A stretch of 64,000 nt of DNA from Abyssibius alkaniclasticus. Lineage in GTDB: Bacteria; Pseudomonadota; Alphaproteobacteria; Rhodobacterales; Rhodobacteraceae. The DNA is taken from assembly GCF_020447305.1 (NCBI RefSeq), contig NZ_CP095732.1, positions 1,458,501-1,522,500 on the forward strand, in the 5' to 3' direction. The notes beneath the pieces were generated by a model. The model was not told the DNA's origin. It worked only from the letters and a program-made list of their open reading frames with translations, and did no database searches. Made by a program: the position numbers and the translations under genes. Positions 43,893 to 52,713 of this stretch are shown in pieces (within the stretch, counting starts at the first letter, position 1; the number at the start of each line of letters is the position of its first letter).

Positions 43893-44896
43893 ACCCCTTG
43901 ATAGGCCGAGGCGGCGCGGGCTTCAAGTGCGCTGAGCGTGGGGTGGCTGACATAGCTTTCGGCCAGCAAATGCGCAGGAATGCTGGCCAGAACGGTTGGG
44001 TCTGATGCGGCGAGCGGGTCAAGGCTTTCGGCCGCCACGCCCTGCACGTTCAGCACATGGTGCCCGCCTTCCAGCAAAAGATGATGATAGGATATTTGCC
44101 GCTGAGGCTGGCGTATTATGCTGCGATCATTACATAAATCGGCGACGCGCACCCAGATATGCGCGGTGTCGAACAAAAGCTGCGCCAGATTTCCCGTAAG
44201 CAGGACACGATGGTCGGGTGACAGCAGCAGCGGCGCATTCGCCCCCAGGCTGCCGGGGGCAAGGCAAATGGGGGCGAGCGGCCCAAGCCCGCTGACATGC
44301 CGTTCGGCCCGCCAGACAATAGGGCGCGGGCCGGTGCGGGTGCAAACCCTGTCGCCCGCGTGCAGCGTTTCAATGGCGCGCCAGCCTTCAGGGCATTGCA
44401 CAAGGCTTCCGGCTGCAAAACAAACAGGCGCGCCGATCAGGTCATCATAGTTGACACTGCGCGGCGAGTTTTTCCAGGACATGATTGTCAGCTGGTCGCC
44501 GGGGCTGATATCAATCGTGGTTGCATAGCCAATGGCAATATTGTTCCCGGCCACGCCATCGACATTGTTGATCTGCACAATGGCCAGCACGCCCGTTTCA
44601 AGCGTTGTGGCGTTGACCACTACCGAGGTGCCCAAAATCGTAACGCTGGTGCCGGCCGGGCCGATCACCGTGCCGTCCATATCAATCGCGCTGCTCAGCA
44701 ACTGGTTATTAGTGGGGCTTTCGACATTGAGCGCCGCGTCATCATCGGTGACCGTTACCAGCGTTGGTGCCGCGCCCGCTGCGGCGGTGGTAATTCGGGT
44801 GCTGCCAAATGTCGGGTAAATGCCGAACGGGTCGCCAAATCCGCCGCTCAGGCCCAGATCTTGCCCCGTATAGACCATGAAACTCGGCACATTCAC
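43877..44896 (-). CDS. Hint (Hedgehog/intein-like) domain-containing protein
   Basis: 339 residues if the GTG at 44896 is used; ATG at 44878 is an alternative. Residues 1 to about 150 form a Thr/Val/Asp-rich beta domain with no signal peptide. The Hint domain begins at Cys159 (VCFAAGSLVQCPEGW, then AIETLHAGDRVCT) with the later motif LLLSPDHRVLL (His229). Cys1 and the SPDHRV histidine are the residues used for self-processing in this fold. No C-extein-like Asn motif is evident. Such Hint proteins are common in Rhodobacterales, and many look like exported calcium-binding proteins, but their role is unknown. A CtrA-like site lies upstream. Confidence 0.85.
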   Translation of the reverse strand: MNVPSFMVYTGQDLGLSGGFGDPFGIYPTFGSTRITTAAAGAAPTLVTVTDDDAALNVESPTNNQLLSSAIDMDGTVIGPAGTSVTILGTSVVVNATTLETGVLAIVQINNVDGVAGNNIAIGYATTIDISPGDQLTIMSWKNSPRSVNYDDLIGAPVCFAAGSLVQCPEGWRAIETLHAGDRVCTRTGPRPIVWRAERHVSGLGPLAPICLAPGSLGANAPLLLSPDHRVLLTGNLAQLLFDTAHIWVRVADLCNDRSIIRQPQRQISYHHLLLEGGHHVLNVQGVAAESLDPLAASDPTVLASIPAHLLAESYVSHPTLSALEARAASAYQGVWKTA

Positions 44897-44939
44897 CCCA
44901 CCAAAACCGCGACTAGTTTAATAAAATCCTATGAATCGG

Positions 44940-44954
44940 TTAATTCGTGGTTAA
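44940..44954. promoter_or_regulatory. TTAA-N7-TTAA, candidate CtrA binding site
   Basis: TTAA at 44940-44943, seven bases, TTAA at 44951-44954: an exact match to the alphaproteobacterial CtrA consensus. It lies 43 bp upstream of the Hint-protein GTG and 84 bp upstream of hisS. By my rough base-composition estimate about 0.1 such match is expected by chance in a window of this size. Confidence 0.45.
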
Positions 44955-45037
44955 TAGATTGCCCCTGATGTGGCCTTGCCCCCGCGCGCGGCTTTGCGAT
45001 AGGACTGCGCGAGAGAGTTTTCAGGCCGGGGGCCGCT

Positions 45038-46534
45038 ATGGCACAGAATAAATCGGGCAAGCCACGCCGCCCGCGCGCAGAAACGCCGCGCGGGTTTCAG
45101 GATTATTTCGGGGCGGATGTAACCGCGCGGGCCGATATGCTGCGCGGCATCACCGATGTCTACCACGCCTACGGGTTTGACCCGCTGGAAAGCAGCGCCG
45201 TGGAAACGGTCGAGGCTTTGGGCAAGTTCCTGCCCGATGTTGACCGCCCGAACGAGGGTGTGTTCGCCTGGCAGGATGAAGATGAAAGCTGGATGGCGCT
45301 GCGCTATGACCTGACCGCGCCGCTGGCCCGCGTTTATGCGCAGCATCGCAACACGCTGCCCAGCCCCTATCGGCGCTACAGCTTTGGCCCGGTCTGGCGC
45401 AACGAAAAGCCGGGGCCGGGGCGGTTTCGCCAGTTTTACCAATGCGATGCCGACACCGTTGGCGCGCCCAGCGTGGCGGCCGATGCCGAAATTTGCACGA
45501 TGCTCGCCGATTGTCTGGAGGCCGTTGGCATTGCGCGCGGCGACTATGTGGTGCGGGTCAACAATCGTAAAGTGCTGAACGGCATTCTCGATTCCATGAA
45601 TATTACCGCTGAACATGCAGGCCGGCGCGATGCGGTTTTGCGCACGATCGATAAATTCGACAAGGTGGGCGAGGCCGGTGTGCGCCAGCTTCTGGGCAAG
45701 GGCAGGCTCGACGCTTCGGGCGCCTATATCGATGGTGTTGGTCTTTCGGATGATCAGGCCGCACCCGTGCTGGCCTTTCTGACTTCGCGCGCCGATGACG
45801 CTGCAAAAACGCTGGCAAATCTGCGCGCTGCGGTTGCGGGCTCGGCCACGGGGCTGGCCGGGGTGGATGAGCTTGAAACCATTGCGACATTGGCCGATGC
45901 CCAGGGCTATGGCGGTGATCGTGTGCTGATCGACCCTTCGGTCGTGCGCGGCCTTGGCTATTATACCGGCCCGGTTTACGAGGCGGAACTGACCTTTGAG
46001 ATTACCGACGAGAAGGGGCGGCCAAGGCAGTTCGGCTCGGTCGCTGGTGGCGGGCGGTATGATGATTTGGTTAAACGCTTTACGGGTCAGGATGTGCCTG
46101 CAACAGGTGTATCCATCGGGGTCGACAGGTTGCTGGCGGCGCTCGTGGCCAAAGGGCAAAGCCGCCGCACGGCATTGGGGCCAGTGGTGGTGAGCGTGAT
46201 GGACAAGGACCAGTTGGCGCATTATCAGGCGATGGTGGGCGAGTTGCGCGCGGCCGGCATTCGGGCCGAAATGTATATGGGCAACCCCAAAGACCTTGGC
46301 CGCCAGCTTAAATATGCCGATCAGCGCAACAGCCCGGTTGCGGTGATCGAGGGCAGTCAGGAGCGCGCCGACGGTATTGTGCAGCTCAAAGACCTTGCGC
46401 TTGGCGCAGCTTTGGCGGCGAACATAACCACGAACGAGGAATGGAAAGCCCAGCCCGCGCAGCTTAGCGTGAAGCGGGCAGATCTGGTTGCCGAGGTGCA
46501 AAAGATGATTGCACGCGCCGCAAATGCAGACTGA
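45038..46534 (+). CDS. hisS: Histidine--tRNA ligase
   Basis: Class II aminoacyl-tRNA synthetase that charges tRNA-His. Motif 2 region [20 protein letters not shown] followed by QCDADTVG, histidine A loop near [14 protein letters not shown], motif 3 with GVDRLLAAL, and C-terminal anticodon-binding domain. 498 residues, the longer alphaproteobacterial type. The start has no strong Shine-Dalgarno but matches the family. It overlaps hisZ by 11 bp, so tRNA charging and histidine synthesis genes are transcribed together. Confidence 0.96.
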   Translation: MAQNKSGKPRRPRAETPRGFQDYFGADVTARADMLRGITDVYHAYGFDPLESSAVETVEALGKFLPDVDRPNEGVFAWQDEDESWMALRYDLTAPLARVYAQHRNTLPSPYRRYSFGPVWRNEKPGPGRFRQFYQCDADTVGAPSVAADAEICTMLADCLEAVGIARGDYVVRVNNRKVLNGILDSMNITAEHAGRRDAVLRTIDKFDKVGEAGVRQLLGKGRLDASGAYIDGVGLSDDQAAPVLAFLTSRADDAAKTLANLRAAVAGSATGLAGVDELETIATLADAQGYGGDRVLIDPSVVRGLGYYTGPVYEAELTFEITDEKGRPRQFGSVAGGGRYDDLVKRFTGQDVPATGVSIGVDRLLAALVAKGQSRRTALGPVVVSVMDKDQLAHYQAMVGELRAAGIRAEMYMGNPKDLGRQLKYADQRNSPVAVIEGSQERADGIVQLKDLALGAALAANITTNEEWKAQPAQLSVKRADLVAEVQKMIARAANAD

Positions 46535-47666
46535 CCGCGCCTATTTGCCGGGCGCGCGCACCGGTGCTGGCTTGCAGGCGCTGCAATCCGAGGTGGGCCG
46601 CCTTCTGGCGCTGTTTGAAAAGGCGGGGGCCGAATTTCTGGACCCGCCCGCTTTGCTGCCCGCCGATGTGCTGATCGACCTTTACGGCGAGGATATTCGC
46701 GCGCGCGCCTATACCATGACCGACCCGGCACAGGGCGAAATGCTGCTGCGCCCCGATTTTACCGTGCCCGTGGTTCAACTGCATATGCGCGATGGCAGCG
46801 AGCCTGCGCGTTATATGTATTCCGGGCAGGTCTGGCGGCGTCAGGCGGCAGGCTCGACACGGCCCAACGAGTATTTGCAGGTGGGGTTCGAGCGGTTCGA
46901 CCGCGGCGACGCCGCGGCGATAGATGCCGAGGTGTTTTGCCTGATGCAGGCCGCTTTGGGCGATTTGCCCGTGCAGGCGGCCACCGGCGATCTGGGGATT
47001 TTGCGCGCAGCCGTTCAGGGCTTAACCACATCCGATGCCCGCCGCGCTGCACTGATGCGCCATATGTGGCGGCCTGCACGGTTCAAACATTTGCTTGAAC
47101 GCTACAGCGCGCCCGCGCGGCCGTCAGAGCCACGCAAAGCTCTGCTTGAGGCGGTCCATGCAGGGCGATTGGGTGAGTTGGTGGCGGGTGCCGCGCCACT
47201 TATCGGGCTGCGCAGCTTTGAAGATATCGAAGCCCGCGCCGCTGTGCTGGTGGATGAGGCCGCGCAACCGCCGCTGGATGCGGGCGAAGTTGCTGTGCTG
47301 AACGACGTGCTGGCCCTTGCTGGCATGGTCGACGAGATTGCACCAAAGCTGGATGCCCTGGCTGAAAAACGTCCCGCGCTTGGCAGCGCCGCCGCGCAGT
47401 TTGCCGACCGTGCCGCCGCTTTGCGCAAAGCGGGCGTTGATACTGCGCGCCTGCCGTTTGAAGCCAGTTTCGGGCGCACGACGCTAGAATATTACGACGG
47501 TTTTGTCTTTGGCTTTCAGGCGCTGAACCGGCCCGACCTGCCGCAAATCGCCCAGGGTGGGCGCTATGATGCTATGACGGCGGTGCTTGGTCAGGGTCAG
47601 GGCATTCCGGCCATTGGCGGCATTCTGCGCCCCGAGGCGCTTTTGGCCGCGAAAGGGGGCAAATGA
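46524..47666 (+). CDS. hisZ: ATP phosphoribosyltransferase regulatory subunit
   Basis: Catalytically inactive HisRS-like subunit needed for activity and feedback control of the short HisG, first step of histidine synthesis. It resembles the HisRS catalytic core ([55 protein letters not shown]) but lacks the anticodon domain. 380 residues from the ATG at 46524; a TTG at 46509 is possible. Overlaps hisS by 11 bp and hisG by 4 bp. Confidence 0.93.
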   Translation: MQTDRAYLPGARTGAGLQALQSEVGRLLALFEKAGAEFLDPPALLPADVLIDLYGEDIRARAYTMTDPAQGEMLLRPDFTVPVVQLHMRDGSEPARYMYSGQVWRRQAAGSTRPNEYLQVGFERFDRGDAAAIDAEVFCLMQAALGDLPVQAATGDLGILRAAVQGLTTSDARRAALMRHMWRPARFKHLLERYSAPARPSEPRKALLEAVHAGRLGELVAGAAPLIGLRSFEDIEARAAVLVDEAAQPPLDAGEVAVLNDVLALAGMVDEIAPKLDALAEKRPALGSAAAQFADRAAALRKAGVDTARLPFEASFGRTTLEYYDGFVFGFQALNRPDLPQIAQGGRYDAMTAVLGQGQGIPAIGGILRPEALLAAKGGK

Positions 47667-48355
47667 TGCGCATCCGCTTGGCCGTGCCCTCCAAGGGGCG
47701 CTTGCAGGAACAGTGTTTTGACTGGTTTGCCGAACGCGGCGTGACGCTGGCGCGCAGCGGTTCCGGCCGCGAATATGCCGGCCAGGTAGACGGGTTTGAC
47801 GGGTTGGATTTGCAACTGCTTTCGGCGGGCGAAATTCCGCGTGAACTTGCGGCCGGGCGCATTCATTTTGGCGTTACCGGGCTTGATCTGGTGCATGAGA
47901 AAATTCCGGCCCATTCCAGCGCCGTTGAGGTGATTGCGCCTATGGGTTTTGGCCATGCCGACCTGATCTTGGCCGTGCCGCGCGCCTGGGTCGATTGCGA
48001 CAGCCTCGATGATTTTGACGCCATCGCCGCGCAGTTTCGGGCGCGCCACGGGTTTCGGTTGCGCATCGCCACCAAATACCACGTGATCGTGCGCGACTAT
48101 CTGGCGCGGGCCGGGATTGCCGATTATCAGCTTGTCGACAGTCAGGGTGCAACCGAGGGCACAGTGCGCAACCAGACTGCCGAGGCGATTGCCGATATCA
48201 CGTCATCGGGCGAAACGCTGGCCGCCAACCATTTGAAAATTATTGGCGATGCGCCAATACTGGCCAGTCAGGCCACGCTTTTTGCCGCTAAATCCGCCAA
48301 TTGGACAGGTCTGGACGCGTTGCGCAGCCGGTTCCTTGCCCAGCTTGGCGCCTAG
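47663..48355 (+). CDS. hisG: ATP phosphoribosyltransferase catalytic subunit (short form)
   Basis: Condenses ATP and PRPP in the first step of histidine synthesis. 230 residues, the short form without the C-terminal regulatory domain, consistent with hisZ next door. Motifs: LAVPSKGRLQEQCFDWF at the N-terminus, GVTGLDLVHEK, and the PRPP-binding segment DSQGATEGTVRNQTAEAIAD (the E-G-T-x-R loop). The ATG overlaps the hisZ stop (ATGA at 47663-47666). Confidence 0.96.
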   Translation: MMRIRLAVPSKGRLQEQCFDWFAERGVTLARSGSGREYAGQVDGFDGLDLQLLSAGEIPRELAAGRIHFGVTGLDLVHEKIPAHSSAVEVIAPMGFGHADLILAVPRAWVDCDSLDDFDAIAAQFRARHGFRLRIATKYHVIVRDYLARAGIADYQLVDSQGATEGTVRNQTAEAIADITSSGETLAANHLKIIGDAPILASQATLFAAKSANWTGLDALRSRFLAQLGA

Positions 48356-48377
48356 TCGAAATCAACAGGAGCCAGCT

Positions 48378-48956
48378 ATGCCAGATGCCATGCCCGAAGT
48401 TCTTGCCTTTCTGCGCAGCCGCCGCTCGCGCCCCGCAAAATCGCTTGGCCTGCCGGTGCCCGATGAGGCCGCGCTTGCCCCGATCCTGGAGGCCGGGCTG
48501 CGTGTGCCCGATCATGGCAAGCTAGAGCCCTGGCGGCTGATCATTCTGGAACAGGCGGCCTTGGCGCGGCTTGCGGCGCTGACCGAGATGCGCGCCGCCG
48601 AAATGGGGCATGACGCCGAGCGGATCGCAAAATCCAAAAGCCAGTTTGCCGATGCGGCGCTGGTTGTCGCGGTCATATCCTCGCCGGTGATCAGCGAAAA
48701 AGTGCCGCAGGTTGAACAGACGCTTTCGGCAGGGGCGGTGTGCCTGTCGCTGCTGAATGCCGCTGCCGCTGCGGGCTGGGGGGCGAACTGGCTGACCGGC
48801 TGGATGGCGCTTGATGCGCCGTTCTTGCAGCAGGGTCTTGCGCTGACACCCGATGAATTCGTGGCCGGCTTCATCCATATCGGCACCGAGCGGGCCGCGC
48901 CGCCCGAACGCCCGCGCCCGGATATTGCCGCGAAAACAAGCTGGATGCGCAGCTAG
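48378..48956 (+). CDS. Nitroreductase family protein
   Basis: FMN-dependent NAD(P)H oxidoreductase of the YdjA-like nitroreductase subgroup. FMN-binding arginines are in FLRSRRSRPAKSLG; the segment RVPDHGKLEPWRLIILE and ANWLTGWMALDAPFL fit the family. 192 residues from the ATG at 48378, with AGGAG seven bases upstream; an earlier in-frame start at 48243 lies inside hisG. It is 22 bp after hisG and probably shares its transcript. Its stop codon overlaps that of the convergent DUF1467 gene. Natural substrate unknown. Confidence 0.88.
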   Translation: MPDAMPEVLAFLRSRRSRPAKSLGLPVPDEAALAPILEAGLRVPDHGKLEPWRLIILEQAALARLAALTEMRAAEMGHDAERIAKSKSQFADAALVVAVISSPVISEKVPQVEQTLSAGAVCLSLLNAAAAAGWGANWLTGWMALDAPFLQQGLALTPDEFVAGFIHIGTERAAPPERPRPDIAAKTSWMRS

Positions 48957-49222
48957 CGCGACAGCACACCGCGCCAGTCAAAATCGGCCACCGTTACCAC
49001 GTCATATTCGATAATGGCGCTCAGCCCCAGCCAGACGGGCACGGCGACGAGCGTGACGATGAGCATCTTGCGCCCCAGGCGCAGGTTTGACGGCGCCGAT
49101 GCGGGCGTGCCCTTGACCGTGTCATTGTCTTCGCCCTGTGTGCGCAGGCCAATGGGCAGCGCGATCATCAGGGTCATGAACCAGACCACGGCGAACAGAA
49201 CGATGAAGGAAATAATGCTCAT
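48953..49222 (-). CDS. DUF1467 family membrane protein
   Basis: 89 residues with two membrane helices (FIVLFAVVWFMTLMIALPIG at about 5-24 and MLIVTLVAVPVWLGLSAIIE at about 53-72) around a short loop RTQGEDNDTVKGTPASAP. The LRTQGE and GTPASAP segments are the family hallmark. It overlaps the epimerase gene by 4 bp, an arrangement I recall as conserved in alphaproteobacteria. Function is unknown. Confidence 0.88.
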   Translation of the reverse strand: MSIISFIVLFAVVWFMTLMIALPIGLRTQGEDNDTVKGTPASAPSNLRLGRKMLIVTLVAVPVWLGLSAIIEYDVVTVADFDWRGVLSR

Positions 49223-49623
49223 AGCTGCTCCAATTCGATCAGCGTTCCGTTGAAGTCTTTGGGGTGCAGGAACAGAACCGGCTTGCCATGCGCGCCGATT
49301 TTCGGCTCACCTCCGCCCAGAACGCGCGCACCGCTGGCTGCAAGCTTGTCGCGCGCGGCCAGAATATCGGCAACCTCATAACAGATATGGTGGATGCCGC
49401 CCGCGGGGTTCTTGCCCAAAAAACCTTCAATGGGCGAGTTTTCGCCCAGCGGATGAAGCAGTTCGATCTTGGTATTGGGCAGGGTGATGAAGACAACGGT
49501 TACGCCATGTTCAGGCTCGTCTTGCGGCGCGCCAACATCGGCGCCAAGCGCGTCGCGGTAAAGGGCGATAGCCGCGCCAAGATCGGGCACGGCTATGGCT
49601 ACGTGGTTTAGGCGTCCTATCAT
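49219..49623 (-). CDS. mce: Methylmalonyl-CoA epimerase
   Basis: Glyoxalase-fold metalloenzyme that interconverts the 2R and 2S forms of methylmalonyl-CoA in propionyl-CoA catabolism. 134 residues from the ATG at 49623 (MIGRLNHVAIAVPDLGAAIA). Metal ligands fit His7 (LNHVAIAV), His at GGIHHICYEV, and Glu at the C-terminal LIELEQL. Upstream start at 49683 has no ribosome site. Overlaps DUF1467 by 4 bp. The mutase and carboxylase genes are not in this window. Confidence 0.92.
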   Translation of the reverse strand: MIGRLNHVAIAVPDLGAAIALYRDALGADVGAPQDEPEHGVTVVFITLPNTKIELLHPLGENSPIEGFLGKNPAGGIHHICYEVADILAARDKLAASGARVLGGGEPKIGAHGKPVLFLHPKDFNGTLIELEQL

Positions 49624-49699
49624 GGTATCCCCCTGATTTCGCCAACCAGCTATGCCATTTTCACGGCGCACGACAAGACGCAAATCGCCGCATGGCTGG

Positions 49700-50071
49700 C
49701 TAGATGATGGCGTGGATCGCGATCATGATCACACCCGACAGGATGATATAGCCGCCATCAACGCAAAGCGCATAGGTCGATTTTTTGACGAATGCGCCCG
49801 AGGAGACGACGAAGGCCGATGCCGCCAGAATGGCTGCGATGGCGGTTATGAGCGCATCGGTCGTGGCGGTAATCGCGACGACAAACGACAGTAAAAACAC
49901 CGCCACAAGCTGTGCGACCATCGCAAAGACCGGCATGGATGATGCGCTGCCAAGCTCTACCTTCGAGCCCGCCGCCCAGCCCTTGCCAAAGAGCATGGGG
50001 CTATACCACGCCCAGCCCGCCATAAAGGCCGCAATGCCACCAATGATAAATGCCAACCAGTTCAGTTCCAT
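49700..50071 (-). CDS. DUF1761 family membrane protein
   Basis: 123 residues, four predicted helices; begins MELNWLAFIIGGIAAFMAGW with AWYSPMLFGKGWAAG, the family signature (WYSP/FGKxW). GGGGGAT lies four to five bases before the ATG at 50071, which decides this start over the ATG at 50083. Monocistronic on the minus strand. Function unknown. Confidence 0.85.
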   Translation of the reverse strand: MELNWLAFIIGGIAAFMAGWAWYSPMLFGKGWAAGSKVELGSASSMPVFAMVAQLVAVFLLSFVVAITATTDALITAIAAILAASAFVVSSGAFVKKSTYALCVDGGYIILSGVIMIAIHAII

Positions 50072-50129
50072 AATATCCCCCATGTGTTATTGGTCGTATG
50101 CCGCCAAGCCTAACAGAGATTGCGGCCGT

Positions 50130-50566
50130 TCAGGTAAGGCTATAGGCAAGAACGCCGTCAAGCGTGGCCAGAATGGCCCCCCAACCCGCCTCATGGTTGT
50201 TTCGGCTTTCCTCGGATGGGAATTTTACGTGCAAATGTTCGACATCGGTGCCGCCCGCCGCACTTGGCGCAAGGTTCAGCGTAACCGTGCTGCCCGCGTC
50301 GGAATTGGGCGATTCCCATGTGAATACCAGCTTGCTGTGGCGGTCTATGGTCAGATAGGTGCCGCTATGGGGCAGTTCTTTTTCCCCGCTGTCATGACAA
50401 TATCAAACCGCCCGCCAACGCGGGCATCGGTTTCGGCCTTTGGCACGGTCACGCCTTCGCCGGGGGTCATGAATCTGACCAGCATGGCCGGGTCGAGCCA
50501 GGCGTTGAAAACGGCCTCGATCGGGGCGTTGATGGTGCGGGTAACACGCAGTGAAAGTTCAGTCAT
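50130..50566 (-). pseudogene. AHSA1/SRPBCC-domain gene interrupted by a one-base frameshift
   Basis: The first frame reads MTELSLRVTRTINAPIEAVF up to GGRFDIVMTAGK and then hits a stop at 50351 (71 residues). Adding one base in the homopolymer GGGGAAAAA (50379-50387 on the plus strand as TTTTTCCCC) restores GEKELPHSGTYLTIDRHSKL and LVFTWESPNSDAGSTVTLNL, ending HEAGWGAILATLDGVLAYSL at 50130. The joined product, 145 residues, is a normal AHSA1 (Aha1 C-terminal-like) ligand-binding protein. It overlaps the ArsR gene by 8 bp, the usual ArsR-AHSA1 pair. Sequencing error, recent mutation and slippage are all possible. Confidence 0.8.
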
Positions 50567-50903
50567 CTTTATCTCCGGGTTGCAGGATTTCATCCAGACG
50601 TTCCAGCCGCATATCCCAAAGAAGGCGCAACTGCCCGAACCAGCGATCTATTTCGCGGATTGGGGCCATATTCGCCTCGATCAGATGCACGCGGCCAAGC
50701 GTTTTGCGGCTGACAAGCCCGGCGGATTCCAGAACCTTGATGTGCTTTGAGACCGAATTGAGGCTGGTATCAAAATGCTCGGCAAGAGCGGTGACGCGCG
50801 TCGGCCCCTGCTGCACGAGCAGGGTCAGAATGGCGCGTCGTGTAACATCACTTGCCGCTTTCAGGATGTCTGATAGGCGCTGGGATTCGTCATGTTCAAC
50901 CAT
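50559..50903 (-). CDS. ArsR/SmtB-type transcriptional regulator
   Basis: 114-residue winged-helix repressor: SDILKAASDVTRRAILTLLV then VTALAEHFDTSLNSVSKHIK (recognition helix) and VLESAGLVSRKTLGRVHLIE (wing). No metal-binding cysteine motif is present, so it belongs to the non-metal ArsR group paired with AHSA1 proteins. The C-terminal part (IDRWFGQLRLLWDMRLERLD) is typical of that group. It heads the pair with the frameshifted gene. Two copies of a palindromic site overlap and precede its start codon, pointing to autorepression. Confidence 0.9.
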   Translation of the reverse strand: MVEHDESQRLSDILKAASDVTRRAILTLLVQQGPTRVTALAEHFDTSLNSVSKHIKVLESAGLVSRKTLGRVHLIEANMAPIREIDRWFGQLRLLWDMRLERLDEILQPGDKDD

Positions 50904-50954
50904 ATGGGTGAATATACTCCGGAGTCACAGATAGTCAACCATTTGGGTGAATAT
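50895..50954. promoter_or_regulatory. Two ArsR-type operator repeats
   Basis: Site 1 is TTCAACCATATGGGTGAA (50895-50912), an 18 bp dyad with one mismatched pair, covering the ArsR start codon. Site 2 is TCAACCATTTGGGTGAATAT (50935-50954). The 20 bp units differ at a single base and are spaced 39 bp apart. The CAACCA-N2-TGGxTG core resembles operators of AHSA1-linked ArsR proteins. Confidence 0.65.
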
Positions 50955-50974
50955 TACTTTCAGCCTATGGCCGG

Positions 50975-51559
50975 TTAGTGTTTGAGGCGCCTAAGGTCGT
51001 CCAAAGTGTCGACATCATCAAGCGTGGCGCAAAGCCCGTGGCTGGCGCTGCCAAGGCTGGCCAGCGTGTCGGCCAGCGCATATTGCGTGGACCAGCGCGT
51101 GTTGCTGAACAGCGTTTTCGGCAAGGGGCGGCCCAGATTGCGCGCGCCTATCGCCCAATAGCCGCCATCGCCCGCCGGGCCCAGAACAAAGTCCTTTCGC
51201 CCCAGCACGGCGAAAGCCTTTGCAATATGGGCGCGGGTGATTCCGGGAATATCGGCGCCAATGATCAGCACAGGGCCTTGATGCGCCGCCAGTTGCCGCG
51301 CCATACGCGCCCCCAGATCGCCACCACCTTGTGGAATGCGCGCAAATTGCGCGGGCCAGACACGGCTGGACAGGCCGGCACGGTCGGGCGAAACCGCCAG
51401 CACACAGTGCCAGCGCGGATCGGCAATTTCGCGCAACAGCCGCGCAACCTGATGGCGGAACCAGAAGGCGGCGCCTGTCATGCCAATCTCCTGCCCCAGC
51501 CGGGTTTTGACGCGGCCGGGCAGGGGTTCTTTCAGCATGACAACAAGGCGCGGGCGCAT
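50975..51559 (-). CDS. DUF2064 (TIGR04282-type) glycosyltransferase-like protein
   Basis: 194 residues, nucleotide-diphospho-sugar transferase fold. Opens MLKEPLPGRVKTRLGQEIGM with the nucleotide-binding RVKTRL; GADIPGITRAHIAKAF and GPAGDGGYWAIGARNLG are the family core. Members are annotated in arsenosugar biosynthesis or as cofactor guanylyltransferase-like proteins, but no arsenic gene adjoins it here. The ATG shares a base with the dapE stop (TGATG at 51557-51561), so it is co-translated with dapE. Function uncertain. Confidence 0.85.
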   Translation of the reverse strand: MRPRLVVMLKEPLPGRVKTRLGQEIGMTGAAFWFRHQVARLLREIADPRWHCVLAVSPDRAGLSSRVWPAQFARIPQGGGDLGARMARQLAAHQGPVLIIGADIPGITRAHIAKAFAVLGRKDFVLGPAGDGGYWAIGARNLGRPLPKTLFSNTRWSTQYALADTLASLGSASHGLCATLDDVDTLDDLRRLKH

Positions 51560-52704
51560 CAGCGGGTGAAGTAGCGGCGCAAAATGCCTGCGTAAATGGC
51601 TTTGAGCTGGGTGATTTGCGCAAGCTCGACGCTTTCATCAACCTGGTGCATTCCGCGCCCGACCAGCCCGAATTCAACCACCGGGCAATGGGCCTTCACA
51701 AAACGCGCATCCGATGTGCCGCCGGAGGTGGAATAGACCGGGCGGATGCCGGTATTCTCGGCCACCGCATCGGCCACAAGCTCGGAAAATGCACCCGGCT
51801 CGGTAATGAAACTCTCGCCCGAAACTTTCACCTGCATGTCAAAATCAATGCCGGTTTCGGCAGAAATTTTGTCAACCTCAGCCTGCATCCACGCGGTGAG
51901 GCTGTCGGATGAATGCGCATCGTTAAAGCGGATATTGACCGTGGCGCGCCCGCTGGCGGGGATGACGTTATTGGCCGGGTTGCCGCAGTCGATTGTGGTT
52001 ATCGCAAGGGTGGAAGCATCAAAATGGTCGGTGCCTGCATCGAGTTCATGGCTGGCAAGCCGGTCCATCAGCCGCGCAAGCGCGGGCAGAGGGTTGCGCG
52101 CGCGGTGCGGATAGGCGGAATGGCCCTGTTGGCCACGCGCTACAAAGTAAGCTGTCATCGAGCCGCGCCGCCCGATTTTCATCATCTCGCCCATTATGTT
52201 GGGGCAGGTCGGCTCGCCCACAAGGCAATGGTCCATACGCTCGCCCTGCGCTTCCATCCAGTCCAGAATGGCGACGGTGCCGTCAAGCGCATCGCCCTCC
52301 TCATCGCCGGTGATGGTAATGGTGATGCTGCCATCGGGCGGGGTTTGTGCCACGAAATCCACCGCCGCCGCCACAAAGGCCGCCACGCCCGATTTCATAT
52401 CGACCGCGCCGCGCCCGTAAAGCCTGCCATCGTGGATTTCCGCGCCAAACGGGTCATGCGTCCAGTCATCGCGACTGCCGACCGGCACCACATCGGTATG
52501 GCCGTTAAAGCCAAAGGCGCGGGTATTGCCGGGCGCACCCCAGCGGGCGAACAGGTTGGAAACCCCGCCACGGTCGATGCGCGTGCAGGCAAAACCTGCC
52601 TTGCCAAGCAGATCCTCAAGCAGCACCAGCGCGCCGCCCTCCTCTGGTGTGACCGAGGCGCAGCGCACCAGCTTGGCGGTGAGGTCGACGGGGTCAAGGC
52701 TCAT
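51559..52704 (-). CDS. dapE: Succinyl-diaminopimelate desuccinylase
   Basis: Dinuclear zinc hydrolase that releases succinate from N-succinyl-LL-diaminopimelate in lysine and peptidoglycan precursor synthesis. M20 motifs: GHTD (His69, Asp71), bridging Asp102 in GAVDMKSG, catalytic Glu135 and ligand Glu136 in GDEEGDA, and the C-terminal His in GRGMHQVDE. 381 residues, full length. It sits 9 bp downstream of the small unknown gene that links it to dapD. Confidence 0.96.
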   Translation of the reverse strand: MSLDPVDLTAKLVRCASVTPEEGGALVLLEDLLGKAGFACTRIDRGGVSNLFARWGAPGNTRAFGFNGHTDVVPVGSRDDWTHDPFGAEIHDGRLYGRGAVDMKSGVAAFVAAAVDFVAQTPPDGSITITITGDEEGDALDGTVAILDWMEAQGERMDHCLVGEPTCPNIMGEMMKIGRRGSMTAYFVARGQQGHSAYPHRARNPLPALARLMDRLASHELDAGTDHFDASTLAITTIDCGNPANNVIPASGRATVNIRFNDAHSSDSLTAWMQAEVDKISAETGIDFDMQVKVSGESFITEPGAFSELVADAVAENTGIRPVYSTSGGTSDARFVKAHCPVVEFGLVGRGMHQVDESVELAQITQLKAIYAGILRRYFTR

Positions 52705-52713
52705 ATCAGCATC

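Noticed and set aside
44080-44100. GCAAAAGATG near GGATATTT as another interspersed element
   Set aside because: The two motifs are in the wrong order and distance, and lie inside the Hint-domain coding sequence.
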